The translations under genes and the position numbers were made by a program. Below, in pieces: positions 38,076-49,914 of a stretch of DNA of 64,000 nucleotides. The notes beneath the pieces are model-generated. The model saw only the letters and a list, made by a program, of their open reading frames with translations. It had not been told where the DNA came from and made no database searches. The stretch is from positions 62,245,498 to 62,309,497 of the forward strand of contig NC_062223.1 in NCBI RefSeq assembly GCF_902686445.1, given 5' to 3'. Origin of the DNA: Sciurus carolinensis (lineage: Eukaryota; Chordata; Mammalia; Rodentia; Sciuridae). How positions within the stretch are numbered: the first letter of the stretch is position 1; each line of letters starts with the position of its first letter.

Positions 38076-38233
38076 AGAGTGACTGCATCTCCAGTCACTC
38101 CAGAACCCAGGATTCAAGAAGAGGAGGCATTGAGAGACTCGAACTAAAATAGAGCCACGGGGTGAGTCTCCCCCACCGGGTGAAGCTCAGCCTAGGTGGC
38201 AGGCCCGGATAAGGGCGGCTTATCAGAGCAGGG

Positions 38234-38545
38234 CAGGGCAGCTAGAGTCTTCCCCAGGTAACCCTGCTCACTCCGGCGGTGGGCTCTCCCACACGGCCAG
38301 CTTCTCAGAGCAGGCCACCCAGTGAGAGCCTTTCTGCACAGAACCAGCTCCAAGTCCCGCCAGCAGCGAGCTCCGGCCTGTAGGCAGCTTCAGGACACAG
38401 GACAGGGCAGCCAGGTACTTCCCCAAGCAGCCCTGCCCCCTCCTGCGGCAGACTCCTTTCACGGCCAGCTTCTGGGAGCAGACTGCCCAGTGAGAGCCTT
38501 TCCGACACAGCCAGCTCCAAGCCCTGGAACCAGTAACGGGCTAGG
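38234..38545 (+). repeat. Two about 168-bp promoter monomers in L1 5'UTR
   Basis: Paired words recur about 168-169 bases apart: CAGGGCAGC at 38234 and 38403, CACGGCCAGCTTCT at 38292 and 38460, and CCCAGTGAGAGCCTTTC in the second half of each unit, followed by CAGCTCCAAG. The region is the most CpG- and GC-rich in the window. Mouse L1 promoters use tandem monomers of about 200 bp, so this is a parallel layout. Confidence 0.85.
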
Positions 38546-38691
38546 GGAAGCTTTCTTCGGAAACACTGCATTATCAAGTTCCTCCAAGACTCCAGGCTAC
38601 TGAAGGCTGGGAGGTGATACACTGGAAATCTACAGGGACACTATAAGTCAATAGAGGAAATCTGCAATATCTCAGAGTCCCACTGACCAAT

Positions 38692-39628
38692 ATGAGAAAA
38701 CAAGGGAAGAAAATGTCCCAAACAAATCTAGATACTATATCAATAAAACTCAACGACAGCACAGCAGAAAAAATGTCAGAAAGGGAGTTCAGAATGTACA
38801 TAATTAAAACAATCAGAGGAGCAAATGAGGAGATGAAAGAGCAAATGCAGGCATTGAAGGAGGAGATGAAAGAGCAAATGCAGACATTAAATGACCGCAC
38901 CAATCAACACTTAAAACAGCAAATACAGGAAGCAAGAGATCATTTCAATAAAGAGTTGGAGATAATGAAAAAAAAAAAAAAACAGAAATCCTTGAAATGA
39001 AGGAAACAATAAAACAAGTTAAAACTCCATAGAAAGCATAACCAATAGGATAGAACACCTGGAAGACAGAACCTCAGACATTAAAGACAAAATATTTAAT
39101 CTTGAAAACAAAGTAAACCAAACAGAGAAGATGGTAACAAATCATGAACAGAATCTACAAGAATTATGGGATATCATGAAAAGGTCAAATTTAAGAATTA
39201 TTGGAATTGAGGAAGGCACAGAAAAACAAACCAAAGGAATGAACAATCTATTCAATGAAATAATATCAGAAAATTTCCCAAATCTGAAGAATGAACTGGA
39301 AAACCAGGTACAAGAGGCTTACAGGACTCCAAATATACAAAATTTCAACAGACCCACACCAAGGCACATTATTATGAAAATACCTAACATACAAAATAAA
39401 GACAGAATTTTAAAGGCCATGAGAGAAAAGAATCAAATTACATTCAAGGGGAAACCAATAAGAATATCAGCAGATTTTTCAATCCAGACCCTAAAAGTTA
39501 GAAGGGCCTGGAACAACATTTACCAAGCCCTGAAAGAAAACGGATGCCAACCAAGAATCTTATACCCAGCAAAACTTACTTTCAGATTTGACGACGAAAT
39601 AAGATCCTTCCATGATAAACACAGCTAA
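38692..39628 (+). pseudogene. L1 ORF1 (RNA-binding coiled-coil protein), frameshifted
   Basis: ORF1p is a trimeric RNA-binding chaperone of the L1 particle. The start MRKQGKKMSQ at 38692 is followed by a coiled coil containing two tandem 11-residue units (EEMKEQMQALK, EEMKEQMQTLN; 33-bp repeats at 38827 and 38860). The frame is lost at an A-run near 38970, which ends in a stop at 39000. The rest (39131-39628) shows the RRM/C-terminal domain: LRIIGIEEG, then FNRPTPRHIIMK, KPIRISADFS and PRILYPAKLTF, ending HDKHS. The A-run slippage is the main lesion; otherwise the protein is well preserved. Confidence 0.9.
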
Positions 39629-39786
39629 AGGAATTTACAAAAAGAAAGCCAGAATTACAGAATATTCTCAACAAAATATTCCATGAGGAAAAGATGAAAA
39701 ACAACAATGCAAAACAGCAACGGGAGGAACTAGCCTAATGGAATAGCCAAAAAAAAGGAGAAATCAAATCATGTCAAAAAACAAAA

Positions 39787-42700
39787 ATGAGTCAAATGAC
39801 TGAGAATATAAATCATATCACAATAATAACCCTGAATGTTAATGGCCTGAACTCATCAATCAAAAAACATAGACTGGCAGATTGGATTAAAAAGAAAAAT
39901 CCAACAATATGCTGCCTGCAAGAGACTCATCTCATAGAAAGAGATACCCATAGACTAAAGGTGAAAGGATGGGAAAAAACATACCATGCACACGGACACA
40001 GCAAAAAAGCTGGAGTATCCACCTCATTTCACATAATGTGGACTTCAAGTCAAAACTAGTCAGAAGGGATAAAGAAGGACATTACATACTGCTTAAGGGA
40101 AGCATAAATCAGCAAGACATAACAATCATAAATATCTATGCCCCAAACATTGGCTCATCCATGTACGTCAAACAAATCCTTCTCAATTCCAGAAATCAAA
40201 TAAACCACAACACAATAATACTAGGCGATTTTAACACACCTCTCTCACCACTGGATATATCTTCCAAACAAAAATTGAATAAAGAAACCATACATCTCAA
40301 TAACACAATCAACAACTTAGACTTAACGGACATATATAGAATATACCATTCAACAAAGAACGAATACACTTTCTTCTCAGCAGCACATGGATCCTTCTCT
40401 AAAATAGACCATATTTTATGCCACAAAGCTACTGTTAACAAATACAAGAAGATAGAGATAATACCTTGTACTCTATAAGATCAAAATGGATTGAAAATAG
40501 AAATAAATGACAGAATAAAAAACAGAAACTTCTCCAATAACTGGAGATTAAATAATACACTATTATATGATGAATGGATAACAGAAGACATCAGGAGGGA
40601 AATAAATTCTTAGAAGTAAACGAGAACAAAGACACATCATATCAAAATCTCTGGGAAACTATGAAAGCAGTACTTAGACGAAGATTTATTTCATGGGGCA
40701 CATTCAACAAAAGAAGTAGAAATCAACAAATAAACAACTTAACACTACAGCTCAAAGCCCTAGAAAAAGAAGAGCAGACCAACACCAAAAGTAGTATAAG
40801 ACAGGAAATAGTTAAAATCAGAGCCGAAATCAACGAAATTGAAACAAAAGAAACAATTGGAAAAATAAACAAAATAAATAGTTGGTTCTTTGAAAAATAA
40901 ACAAAATTGATAAACCCTTAGCCACACTAACGAAGAGAAGGAGGGAGAAAACTCAAATTACTAAAATTCGGAATGAACAAGGAAATATCACAACAGACAT
41001 GAGTGAAATACAAAACATAATTAGAAGCTATTTTGAAAATCTATGCTCCAACAAAACAGAAAACCTCGAAGACATCAACAAGTTTCTAAAGACATATGAA
41101 TTACCTAAACTGAACAAGGAGAATATACACAACTTAAATAAATCAATGTCAAGCAATGAAATAGAAGAGGTCATTAAAAGCCTATCAACAAAGAAAAGTC
41201 CCGGACCAGATGGGTTCTCAACCGAGTTTTACAAAATCTTTAAAGAAGAGCTCATTCCAATACTCCTCAAAGTATTCCATGAAATAGAAGAGGAGGGAAC
41301 CCTCCCAAACTCATTCTATGAAGCCAATATCACCCTGATACCTAAACCGGACAGACACACGTCGAGGAAAGAAAATTTCAAACCAATATCCTTAATGAAC
41401 ATCGATGCAAAAATTCTCAACAAAATTTTAGCAAATCGCATACAAAAATATATTAAAAGATAGTGCACCATGATCAAGCGGGTTTTATCCCAGGGATGCA
41501 AGGTTAGTTCAACATCCGGAAATCAATAAATGTAATTCACCATATCAATAGACTTAAAGTCAAGAATCACATGATTATTGCAATAGATGCAGAAAAAGCA
41601 TTTGATAAAACACAGCATCCCTTCATGCTAAAAAACACTAGAAAAAATAGGGATATTGGGAACATTCCTTAACATTCTAAAGGTCATCTATGCTAAGCCC
41701 ATGGCTAATATCATTCTAAATGGTGAAAAACTGAAAGCATTCCCCCTAAAATCTGGAACAAGGCAGGGATGCCCTCTTTAACCACTTCTATTCAATATCG
41801 TTCTTGAAACTCTAGCCAGAGCCATTAGACAGACCAAAGAAATTAAAGGGATACGAATAGGAAAAGAAGAACTCAAACTATCCCTATTTGCTGATGATAT
41901 GATTATATACTTACAGGAACCAGGAAATTCCACCAGAAAACTTTTAGAACTCATAAGTGAATTCAGTAAAGTAGCAGGATATAAGATCAATGCACATAAA
42001 TCTAATGCATTTTTATACATAAGTGATGAATCTTTGGAAAGAATAATTAGGAAAACTACCCCATTCACAATAGCCTCGAAAAAAATAAAATACTTGGGAA
42101 TCAATCTCACAAAAGAGGTGAAAGACCTCTACAATGAGAACTACAGAACACTAAAGAAAGAAAATCAAGAAAACCTTAGAAGATGGAAAGATCTCCAATG
42201 TTCTTGGATAGGAAGAATTAATATTGTCAAAATGGCCATACTACCAAAAATGCTATACAGATTCAATGCAATTCCAATTAAAATCCCAATGATGTACCTT
42301 ACAGAAATAGAGCAAGCAATTATGAAATTCATCTGCAAGAATAAAAAACCCAGAATAGCTAAAGCAATACTTGGCAGAAAGAGTGAAGCAGGGGGTATCA
42401 CAATACCAGATCTTCAACTCTATTACAAAGCAATAGTAACAAAAACGGCATGGTATTGGTACCAAAATAGACAGGTAGATCAATGGTACAGAATAGAGGA
42501 CACGGACACAAACCCAAATAAATACAATTTTCTCATACTAGACAAAGGGTCCAAAAATATGCAATGGAGAAAAGATAGCCTCTTCAAAAAATGGTGCTGG
42601 GAGAATTGGAAATCCATATGCAACAGAATGAAACTAAACCCATATCTTTCACCATGCACGAAACTAAACTCAAAATGGATTAAGGACCTTGGAATCAGAC

Positions 42701-43627
42701 CAGAGACCTTGCATCTTATAGAAGAAAAAGTAGGTCCAGAGCTTCAACATGTCGGCTTAGGACCAGACTTCCTCAACAGGACTCCCATAGCACAAGAAAT
42801 AAAAGAAAGAATCAATGACTGGGATAGACTCAAACTAAAAAGCTTTCTCTCAGCAAAGGAAACTATCAGCAATGCGAAGAAAGAGCCTACAGAGTGGGAG
42901 AAAATCTTTGCCACTCATACTTCAGATAGAGCACTAATCTCCAGAATCTATAAAGAACTCAAAAAACTCTACAGCACGAATGCAAATAATCCAATCGACA
43001 AATGGGCTAAGGAAATGAATAGACACTTCACAGAAGAATATCTACAATTAATCAACAAACATATGGAAAAATGTTCAACATCTCCTAGTAATAAGAGAAA
43101 TGCAAATCAAAACTACCCTAAGATTCCATCTCACCCCAATAAGAATGGCGATTATCAAGAATACAAGCAACAACAGGTGTTGGCGAGAATGTGGGGAAAA
43201 AGGTACACTCATACATTGCTGGTGGGGTTGCAAATTAGTGCAGCCACTCTGGAAAGCAGTGTGGAGACTCCTTAGAAAACCTGGAATGGAACCACCATTT
43301 GACCCAGCTATCCCACTCCTTGGCCTATACCCAAAGGACTGAAAATCAGCATACTACAGAGATTCAGCCACATCAATGTTCGTAGCTGTACAGTTCACAA
43401 TAGCCAGATTGTGGAACCAACCTAAATGTCCTTCAATTGAGGAATGGATAAAGAAACTGTGGTGTATATATATATATATATACACAATGGAATATTACTC
43501 TGCCATAAAGAATGATAAAATTATGGCATTTGCAGGCAAATGGATGAAATTGGAGATTATCATGTTAAGTGAGATAAGCCAATCTCAAAAAACCAAAGGA
43601 CAAATGATATCGCTAATAAGTGGATGA
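39787..43627 (+). pseudogene. L1 ORF2 (endonuclease-reverse transcriptase), multiple frameshifts
   Basis: ORF2p nicks target DNA and copies RNA by target-primed reverse transcription. The endonuclease domain opens MSQMTENINHITIITLNVNG (Asn of the NVNGL motif), followed by CCLQETHL (catalytic Glu), a frameshift near 40000-40060, then GDFNTPLSPLD and KIDHIL. The RT domain has [15 protein letters not shown], a frameshift near 41460, DAEKAFDK at about 41585, GTRQGCPL followed by a stop, and FADDM at about 41887. The C-terminal domain runs as one 458-codon frame (41899-43275), then shifts; [17 protein letters not shown] is the Cys motif. A TGA at 43340 replaces a Leu codon present in copy B. The true end is near 43627 by alignment to other L1s. 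At least four frame changes are present. Confidence 0.92.
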
Positions 43628-43644
43628 TGACACATAATGGGGGG

Positions 43645-43690
43645 TGGGAGAGGTTAGTGTTAGGGTTAGAGTTAGGGTTAGGGAGGGGGG
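43645..43690 (+). repeat. Telomere-like tract in 3'UTR of L1 copy A
   Basis: GTTAGTGTTAGGGTTAGAG followed by TTAGGGTTAGGG, flanked by G-runs (GGGGGGTGGGAGAGG before, GGGAGGGGGGC after). Same position as in copies at 18.4 and 45.95 kb. Confidence 0.9.
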
Positions 43691-43872
43691 CAAGAATGGA
43701 GGAAGGAAGGACTGTATAGAGGGAAAAAAGGGGTTGGGCAGGATGGGAAAAATAACAGAATGAATCAAACAACATTACCCTATGTAAATTTATGATTACA
43801 CAAATGGTATGCCTTTACGCCATGTACAAACAGAGAAAAAACATGTATCCCATTTGTTTACAATAAAAAAAA

Positions 43873-45765
43873 AATCATGATTATTGCGATAGATGCAGAA
43901 AAAGCATTTGATAAAATACAGCATCCCTTCATGCTCAAAACACTAGAAAAAATTGGGGTAGTGGGAACATTCCTTAACATTGTAAAGGCCATCTACACTA
44001 AGCCCATGGCCAATATCATTCTAAATGGTGAAAAACTGAAAGCATTCCCCCTAAAAACTGGAACAAGGCAGGGGTGCCCTCTTTTACCACTTCTATTCAA
44101 CATCATCCTTGAAACTCTAGCCACAGCAATTAGACAAACCAAAGAAATTAAAGGGATACGAATAGGAAAAGAATAACTCAATCTATCCCTGTTTGCTGAT
44201 GACATGATTATATATTTAGAGGAACCTGGAAATTCCACCAGAAAACTTTTAGAACTCATAAGTGAATTCAGTAAAGTAGCAGGTTACAAGATCAATGCTC
44301 ATAAATCCATTGCATTTTTATACGTAAGTGATGAATCTTCAGAAAGAGAAGTTAGGAAAACTACCCCATTCACAATAGCCTCGAAAAAAATAAAATACTT
44401 GGGAATCAATCTCACAAAAGAGGTGAAAGACCTCTACAATGAGAACTACAGAACACTAAAGAAAGAAATTAAAGAAAACCTTAGAAGATGGAAAGATCTC
44501 CCATGTTCCTGGATAGGCAGAATTAATATTGTCAAAATGGCTATACTACCTAAAGTGCTATACAGATTCAATGCAATTCCAATTAAAATCCCAATGATGT
44601 ACCTTACAGATAGAGTAAGCAATTATGAAATTCATCTGGAAGAATAAAAAACCCAGAATAGCTAAAGCAATCCTCAGTAGAAAGAGCGAAGCAGTGGGTA
44701 TCACAATACCAGATCTTCAACTCTATTACAAAGCAATAGTAACAAAACGGCATGGTATTGGTACCAAAATAGACAGGTAGATCAATGGTACAGAATAGAG
44801 ACATGGACACAAACCCAAATAAATACAATTTTCTCATACTAGACAAAGGGTCCAAAAATATGCAATGGAGAAAAGATAGCCTCTCTTCAACAAATGGTGC
44901 TGGGAAAACTGGAAAACCATATGCAACAGAATGAAATTATCTCTCACCCTAAACAAAACTCAACTCAAAATGGATCAAGGACCTCGGAATCAGACCAGAG
45001 ATCTTGCATCTTATAAAAGAAAAAGTAGGTCCAGATCTTCAACTTGTTGGCTTAGGATCAGACTTCCTTAACAGGACTCCCATAGCACAAGAAATAAAAG
45101 CAAGAATCAACAACTGGGATAGATTCAAACTAAAAACCTTTCTCTCAGCAAAGGAAACTATCAGTAATGTGAAGAGAGAGCCTACAGAGTGGGAGAATAT
45201 CTTTGCCACTCATACTTCAGATAGAGCGCTAATTTCCAGAATATACAAAGAACTCAAAAAACTCTACACCAAGAATACAAATAATCCAATCAACAAATGG
45301 GCTAAGGAAATGAACAGACACTTCACAGAAGATGATGTACAAGCAATCAACAGATATATGAAAAAATGTTCAACATCTCTAGTAATAAGAGAAATGCAAA
45401 TCAAAACTAAGATTCCATCTAACCCCAATTAGAATGGCGATTATCGAGAACACAAGCAACCATAGGTGTTGGAGAGGATGTGGGGAAAAAGGTACACTCA
45501 TACATGCTGTTGGGGTTGCAAATTAGTGCAGCCACTCTGGAAAGTAGTATGGAGATTCCTCAGAAAGCTTGGAATGGAACCACCATTTGACCCAGCTATC
45601 CCACTCCTCGGCCTATACCCAAAGGACTTAAAATCAGCATACTACAGAGATACAGCCACATCAATGTTCACTACTGCTCAATTCACCATAGGCAGATTGT
45701 GGAACCAACCTAGATGCCCTTCAGTTGATGAATGGATAAAGAAACTGTGATATATATATAAATAG

Positions 45766-45798
<33 letters not shown>

Positions 45799-45920
45799 AT
45801 GGAATATTACTCCACCATGAAGAATGATAAAATTATGGCATTTGCAGGCAAATGGATGAAATTGGAGAATATCTTGCTCAAAAAACTAAAGGACGAATGA
45901 TCTCTCTGACAAGCGGATGA
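43873..45920 (+). pseudogene. L1 ORF2 fragment (RT to C-terminus), broken
   Basis: Begins in the RT palm: [20 protein letters not shown], then [14 protein letters not shown], whole here where copy A has a stop. A TAA at 44174 precedes LSLFADDMI. The frame then continues to about 44640, where it shifts at a TDRVSNYE segment; a further frame runs 45004-45432 ([14 protein letters not shown]). The Cys motif appears as [18 protein letters not shown] near 45500. An about 18-base deletion removes part of the final IMLSEIS segment. Not translatable as a whole. Confidence 0.9.
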
Positions 45921-45939
45921 GGACATATAATGGGGGATG

Positions 45940-45985
45940 GGAGGGGTTAGCGTTATGGTTAGGGTTAGGTTTAGGGTTACAGATA
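45940..45985 (+). repeat. Telomere-like tract in 3'UTR of L1 copy B
   Basis: GGGGTTAGCGTTATGGTTAG followed by GGTTAGGTTTAGGGTTA. An (AT)n/(AC)n microsatellite lies upstream at 45750-45800 in the ORF2 end. Confidence 0.88.
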
Positions 45986-46225
45986 AGGAGGGTGGTAAGA
46001 ATGGAGGAAGGAAGGACTGTATAGAGGGAAAAGAGGGGTAGGAGGGGTGGGGGGGGAAGGGAATAAAAATAACAGAATGAATCAAACAACATTACCCTAT
46101 GTAAATTTATTATTACACTAATGGTATGCCTTGACTCCATGTACAAATAGAGAAACAACATGTATCCCATTTGTTTACAATAAAAAAAATAAAAAATAAA
46201 TAAATAAATAAATAAATAAATACAT

Positions 46226-47185
46226 TTCCTTAGATTAAAAAAAAGGGTTATATAGGTATTTATATGACAACAAACAAATATATTTTTTATTGACACAATT
46301 GAAAACATAATAATAATGATTATTTTTTTGAAATGCAGAGAATGGAATTCCTCTCAGAGTTGAATATTTCATTTTAACTGTAGTTCAAAGTTGGTATTCC
46401 CAACATAAAAAAACAAAAAAATCGATGTCCGTCTGTTAATGTTTCTCTGTAATGAGTTTTTAAATATTTCATCTTTGAAAATGTCTTTTTACACATACAG
46501 GTTCTCCCAAATATTGCTAACTATTGGAGAGCACATGATCTTACTTAAGCATATTCATCACTTAGAAAATTACAGAATTCCATTAGATCCTTCTCCTGAT
46601 ATCTGTCTTTCAGCATATCATTACATTATAAATAATCACTTGCAATGAAGGTTACAGGGAAGTCCTCAATTGCAGAGTTAAATGAATTTTGAAATATGAA
46701 AAATCCTTGCAGAGATCTGAAAACCACTGCTAGAACTATAAGTTGATCTAGGAAATATATCTGCTGCAAATTTGTATGTGAATGGTGATGTTACTTATTG
46801 TTATAACTTTGACAAGAGATATACATAGAAACTTGATACTTATGATTCAAACATTTGTGTCATTAAAATGACTTTTACAATAGTACATTTAAGCTCTGTT
46901 ATTTCTTGTTATTTTAGTTTGAATTTGTTAAGAAACATTAAGTCTGCAGCAAAAGTTTATTCCCAAAGTCATTCAGTGTTTAGTATTAGTGACTGAAGGT
47001 AGTTCTCACCTCAGAAAAATTTCATTCTCAGTACTAAACTCAAAAAATAAAATGGATGATGGGAGAAAAATTTTACAAATTGTCTTTGTAAAACTGTGAC
47101 TTCCTGATTTAGGAAGGACATGAGGGGGACGATAGCAGTGCACAGTTAAAGAAGCCTAGAGAATACAAGTCTGAGCAAACACAAA
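46226..47185. other. Intronic stretch without recognised feature
   Basis: AT-rich; no gene or clear repeat beyond the A-rich end of L1 copy B. Confidence 0.45.
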
Positions 47186-47194
47186 AGATAATGC

Positions 47195-47395
47195 TGCCAA
47201 GTGTGGTGGCACACACCTACAATCCCAGTGACTCAGGAGGCTGAGGCATAATGACTGCAAGTTTGAGGTCAGACTCTGCAACTTCATGAGACCCTGTCTC
47301 AAAAACAAGCAAGTAAAGAAATACAAAAAGGGCTGGGGATATGGCTCAGTGGTAAAGTGTCCCTGGTTCAATTCCCAGTACAGAAAAAAATAAAA
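47195..47395 (+). mobile_element. B1-dID SINE
   Basis: GTGTGGTGGCACACACCTAC, CTCAGGAGGCTGAGGCATAA, GAGACCCTGTCTCAAAAAC, GGGCTGGGGATATGGCTCAG and GTTCAATTCCCAGTACAG. The flanking repeat ATAATGCTG at about 47188 and 47400 is the likely TSD. Confidence 0.92.
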
Positions 47396-47574
47396 TAAAA
47401 TAATGCTGACATTCATAAAAATAATGAAGAGGTCCAGAAATAGCAAATTTAAATGTCATATGCAAAAGCCCAGATGTATAAAATAGATAAAATGGTATAC
47501 AGTTACTTACTTTCCAAAGTACTGTACATTTTTCCAAAGGATTTATTAAAAAGTTCTTTTAAGTAGGCTTATCT

Positions 47575-47685
47575 ACAAAACAGTAATAATAATAATACCT
47601 ATTCTCAAGTTACCTAGATATCAAATGAGATACTACACACAAAGGGCTTACATATTATTATCATGATTGATCTCAAGAAATATTA
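47575..47685 (+). mobile_element. MIR-like relic
   Basis: AAACAGTAATAATAATAATA, CTATTCTCAAGTTACC and ATCAAATGAGATACTACACA recall a MIR central-to-3' segment. Confidence 0.4.
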
Positions 47686-47699
47686 GTCTAATTTTTAGT

Positions 47700-48418
47700 A
47701 TTCTTGATGTTAGTGAGTTCTCCTGATTTAAGTGCTTAGAGTTAAAGAAAGTTAAAATTAAATATGAAATGTAGAGAAAAGTAGTAAAGTAAAGTAATAA
47801 AGTTAGTAAAGTAATAAAGTTAAAGGATCAAATTACCAAGAAAAATAAGGTTTAATTTCCATAAATATCCACATAACACTGCAAAGAACAAGTAATTCAT
47901 GAAAAGTGAACTGCCCTTCATGCCATGAAATACTTTTTGAAATTTTTGGCTACCTAATTGGGCCGAGCCCCATCTCATACCCACATTACTTTGTCTTAGT
48001 TATTTTGAAAGGTTACTTTGTTTTGTTTTTTTAATGTGTATGTTATTTAACATAATCTAAACAGAACAGAAAGTTCCTAAAACACAAGCTTCCACATTCA
48101 CTCTATCTTGTTCAAAAAAAAAAAAAAAAAATACATAAGCTATTAAGATTTTGTTAGTGTGGGATAAACTATTTTTATAACAAGTTTTGTTTTTCAACTT
48201 CTAAGCAAAACACCATTTAATCATCTAACATCAAGAGGAGTTTTAAAAATCTCCAGTGTCTGTTGGAGTTTTCCCAGGAAAGAAATTATTTTAAGGCTGT
48301 ATTTACATTCTACTTATTAAAATATTTGAACACTTGATTAAATGTATTGAGCACAGCAGAAAATATAAATTATATTTCTAAAGAAAAACAAAAATGAAGG
48401 TAAGGATTTCTTGAGAGA
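47700..48418. other. Intronic stretch without recognised feature
   Basis: AT-rich. A short cluster of AGTAAAGTAATAAAGTTA-type repeats lies at 47780-47822 and an A-run at 48114-48131. Confidence 0.5.
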
Positions 48419-48419
48419 A

Positions 48420-48502
48420 TTTTATTGGGGGTGCAGGGGACTGAATCCAGGATCTTGAGCAAGGTATGCACACTCTACCACTGAGCTCTGTCTCCCACCC
48501 TA
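48420..48502 (-). mobile_element. ID/dID SINE, minus strand
   Basis: GGGGGTGCAGGGGACTGAAT, CCAGGATCTTGAGCAAGGTA and CACTCTACCACTGAGCTCTG form the reverse complement of an ID element. Confidence 0.75.
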
Positions 48503-48504
48503 AG

Positions 48505-49257
48505 GTAATTTTATAAACTATTTTCATATTTATAAACTTAGGTTTTAGTTACATCCAAAAAATGTTTAAATCAATATGGTGGCTGTGATCACCTGGGAAA
48601 TAAGTGTTTTATTCTCTTTTCAATTAAGTTACCTTCCTTTTATCATTTAAACACAGAGGCATAAAAATAACCATTCTGTCTGGTAGAAAATTCTGAAAAC
48701 AGGGCAATGGATGCTTAATTTAACATTAAACTAAGGAAATAAATGTTACTGGATTCTTAGCTAATCATAATTTTCAGACTGAGAAAATCAGAATTGGAAT
48801 CTGAGAATAACATCATCAATCTCCTACACCCAATGATTCAATTTATGAACCCAAGAATTTTCATAACATCAATGTTATTACAGGATGGATTTCATAAAAA
48901 GATATTATCCATCATTAAGACATTAATTTTATTTTTATGTTAAAATTCAAATATCTACTTATATTTCCATCTCTTTTATAAGACACTTTGATGACAAGGT
49001 TCTTATTTATTCTCAGTAACTAATGAAGTACATAGTTCATGGACAGCACTGAAGTAGACATACACAGAATGGAAAAATGAGAAAATGAAACTCAGCTATC
49101 AACATGAGCCTAAGAAAACTATGACCTGCTGAAATGTTCACAGAAACATTCCCCTCTTCTACACATGAAATTTTTGTGGATTTTGGAAAAACCTTTCCCA
49201 AATATCCTAGTACAAATTATGGAATATTGAGAGATTGGGCCAGTTTGGCACTTATTT
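48505..49257. other. Intronic stretch without recognised feature
   Basis: AT-rich; nothing recognisable. Confidence 0.45.
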
Positions 49258-49273
49258 CACTACTTGAATTTTT

Positions 49274-49615
49274 TTTTTTTTTTATTGTAAACAAATGGGA
49301 TCCATGTTGTTTCTCTGTCTGTACATGGCGTAAAGGCATACCATTTGTGTAATCATAAATTTACATAGGGTAATGTTGTTTGATTCATTCTGCCATTTTT
49401 TTCCCTTCCCCCCCTCCCCTCCCACCCTTCCCCTTCATCTATACAGTCCTTCCTTCCTCCATTCTTGCCCCCCTCCCTAAACCCAACTCCAACCCCAACA
49501 CTAACCCTTCCCACCCCCCATTATGTGTCATCATCCACTTATTAGCGATATCATTCTTCCTTTGGTTTTTTGAGATTGGCTTATCTTACTTAGCATGATA
49601 TTCTCCAGTTTCATC
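49274..49615 (-). mobile_element. Short young L1 3' insertion, minus strand, with 16-bp TSD
   Basis: Starts with a T-run (the poly(A) tail), then the reverse complement of the young L1 3'UTR (ACAAATGGGATCCATGTTG, CATTTGTGTAATCATAAATT), a C-rich CTAACCC-like tract and the last 90 or so bases of ORF2, ending GTTTCATC. Perfect 16-bp duplications, CACTACTTGAATTTTT, lie at 49258-49273 and 49616-49631. It is severely 5'-truncated and one of the few L1 pieces in PDE3B sense; its size is only about 340 bp. Confidence 0.95.
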
Positions 49616-49880
49616 CACTACTTGAATTTTTAAAGAAAGCTATTACACTGCTGAGAAAGTCTAGCAGCACATACTTCATTCCACATGTGTAATAGAAAGG
49701 TAAGTGAACAACAAACAAATCATCATCTAGCTTTTCTCCAAGAAAGCAAGTTTCATAGTTATGCTGGTCTTGGTAACCATTCACACCTAAGATACAGGCC
49801 ATGATAATCACATCCACATGCTATCATAACATACATAAGCACTGACTGAAAACTATCATATGAAATCTCCTCTATCAGGA

Positions 49881-49912
49881 AAACACACACACACACACGC
49901 ACACACACACAC
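49881..49912 (+). repeat. (CA)n microsatellite
   Basis: About 15 CA units with a single CG interruption. Confidence 0.92.
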
Positions 49913-49914
49913 CT

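Larger units (their letters stand above)
38051..43872 (+). mobile_element. Full-length but inactivated L1 (copy A)
   Basis: Order is complete: 5'UTR starting GGGGTGATCCAAGATGGCGG, ORF1 (38692-39628), an inter-ORF gap of about 160 bases, ORF2 (39787-43627), a G-rich 3'UTR with TTAGGG units and an A-tail at 43862. Length of about 5.8 kb is normal for a full mammalian L1. Frameshifts in both ORFs and stops in the RT domain make it incapable of autonomous movement. No TSD was found: the 16 bases before 38051 do not recur after the tail of either A or B. It is antisense to PDE3B. Confidence 0.93.
43873..46225 (+). mobile_element. Second L1 (copy B), 5'-truncated in RT, abutting copy A's tail
   Basis: Immediately after copy A's A-tail the sequence resumes at the RT position equivalent to about 41568 in copy A (CATGATTATTGC, then GCAGAAAAAGCATTTGATAA), and runs to a second 3'UTR and (AAAT)n tail. 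Copies A and B are nearly identical over long stretches (for example around 42060-42150 versus 44360-44450), so they belong to the same young subfamily. There is no duplicated target sequence at the joint. Confidence 0.9.

Noticed and set aside
41899..43275. The longest open frame (458 codons) as a host gene
   Set aside because: It is the C-terminal part of L1 ORF2 in copy A, collinear with copies B and C, and ends by frameshift rather than at a gene boundary.
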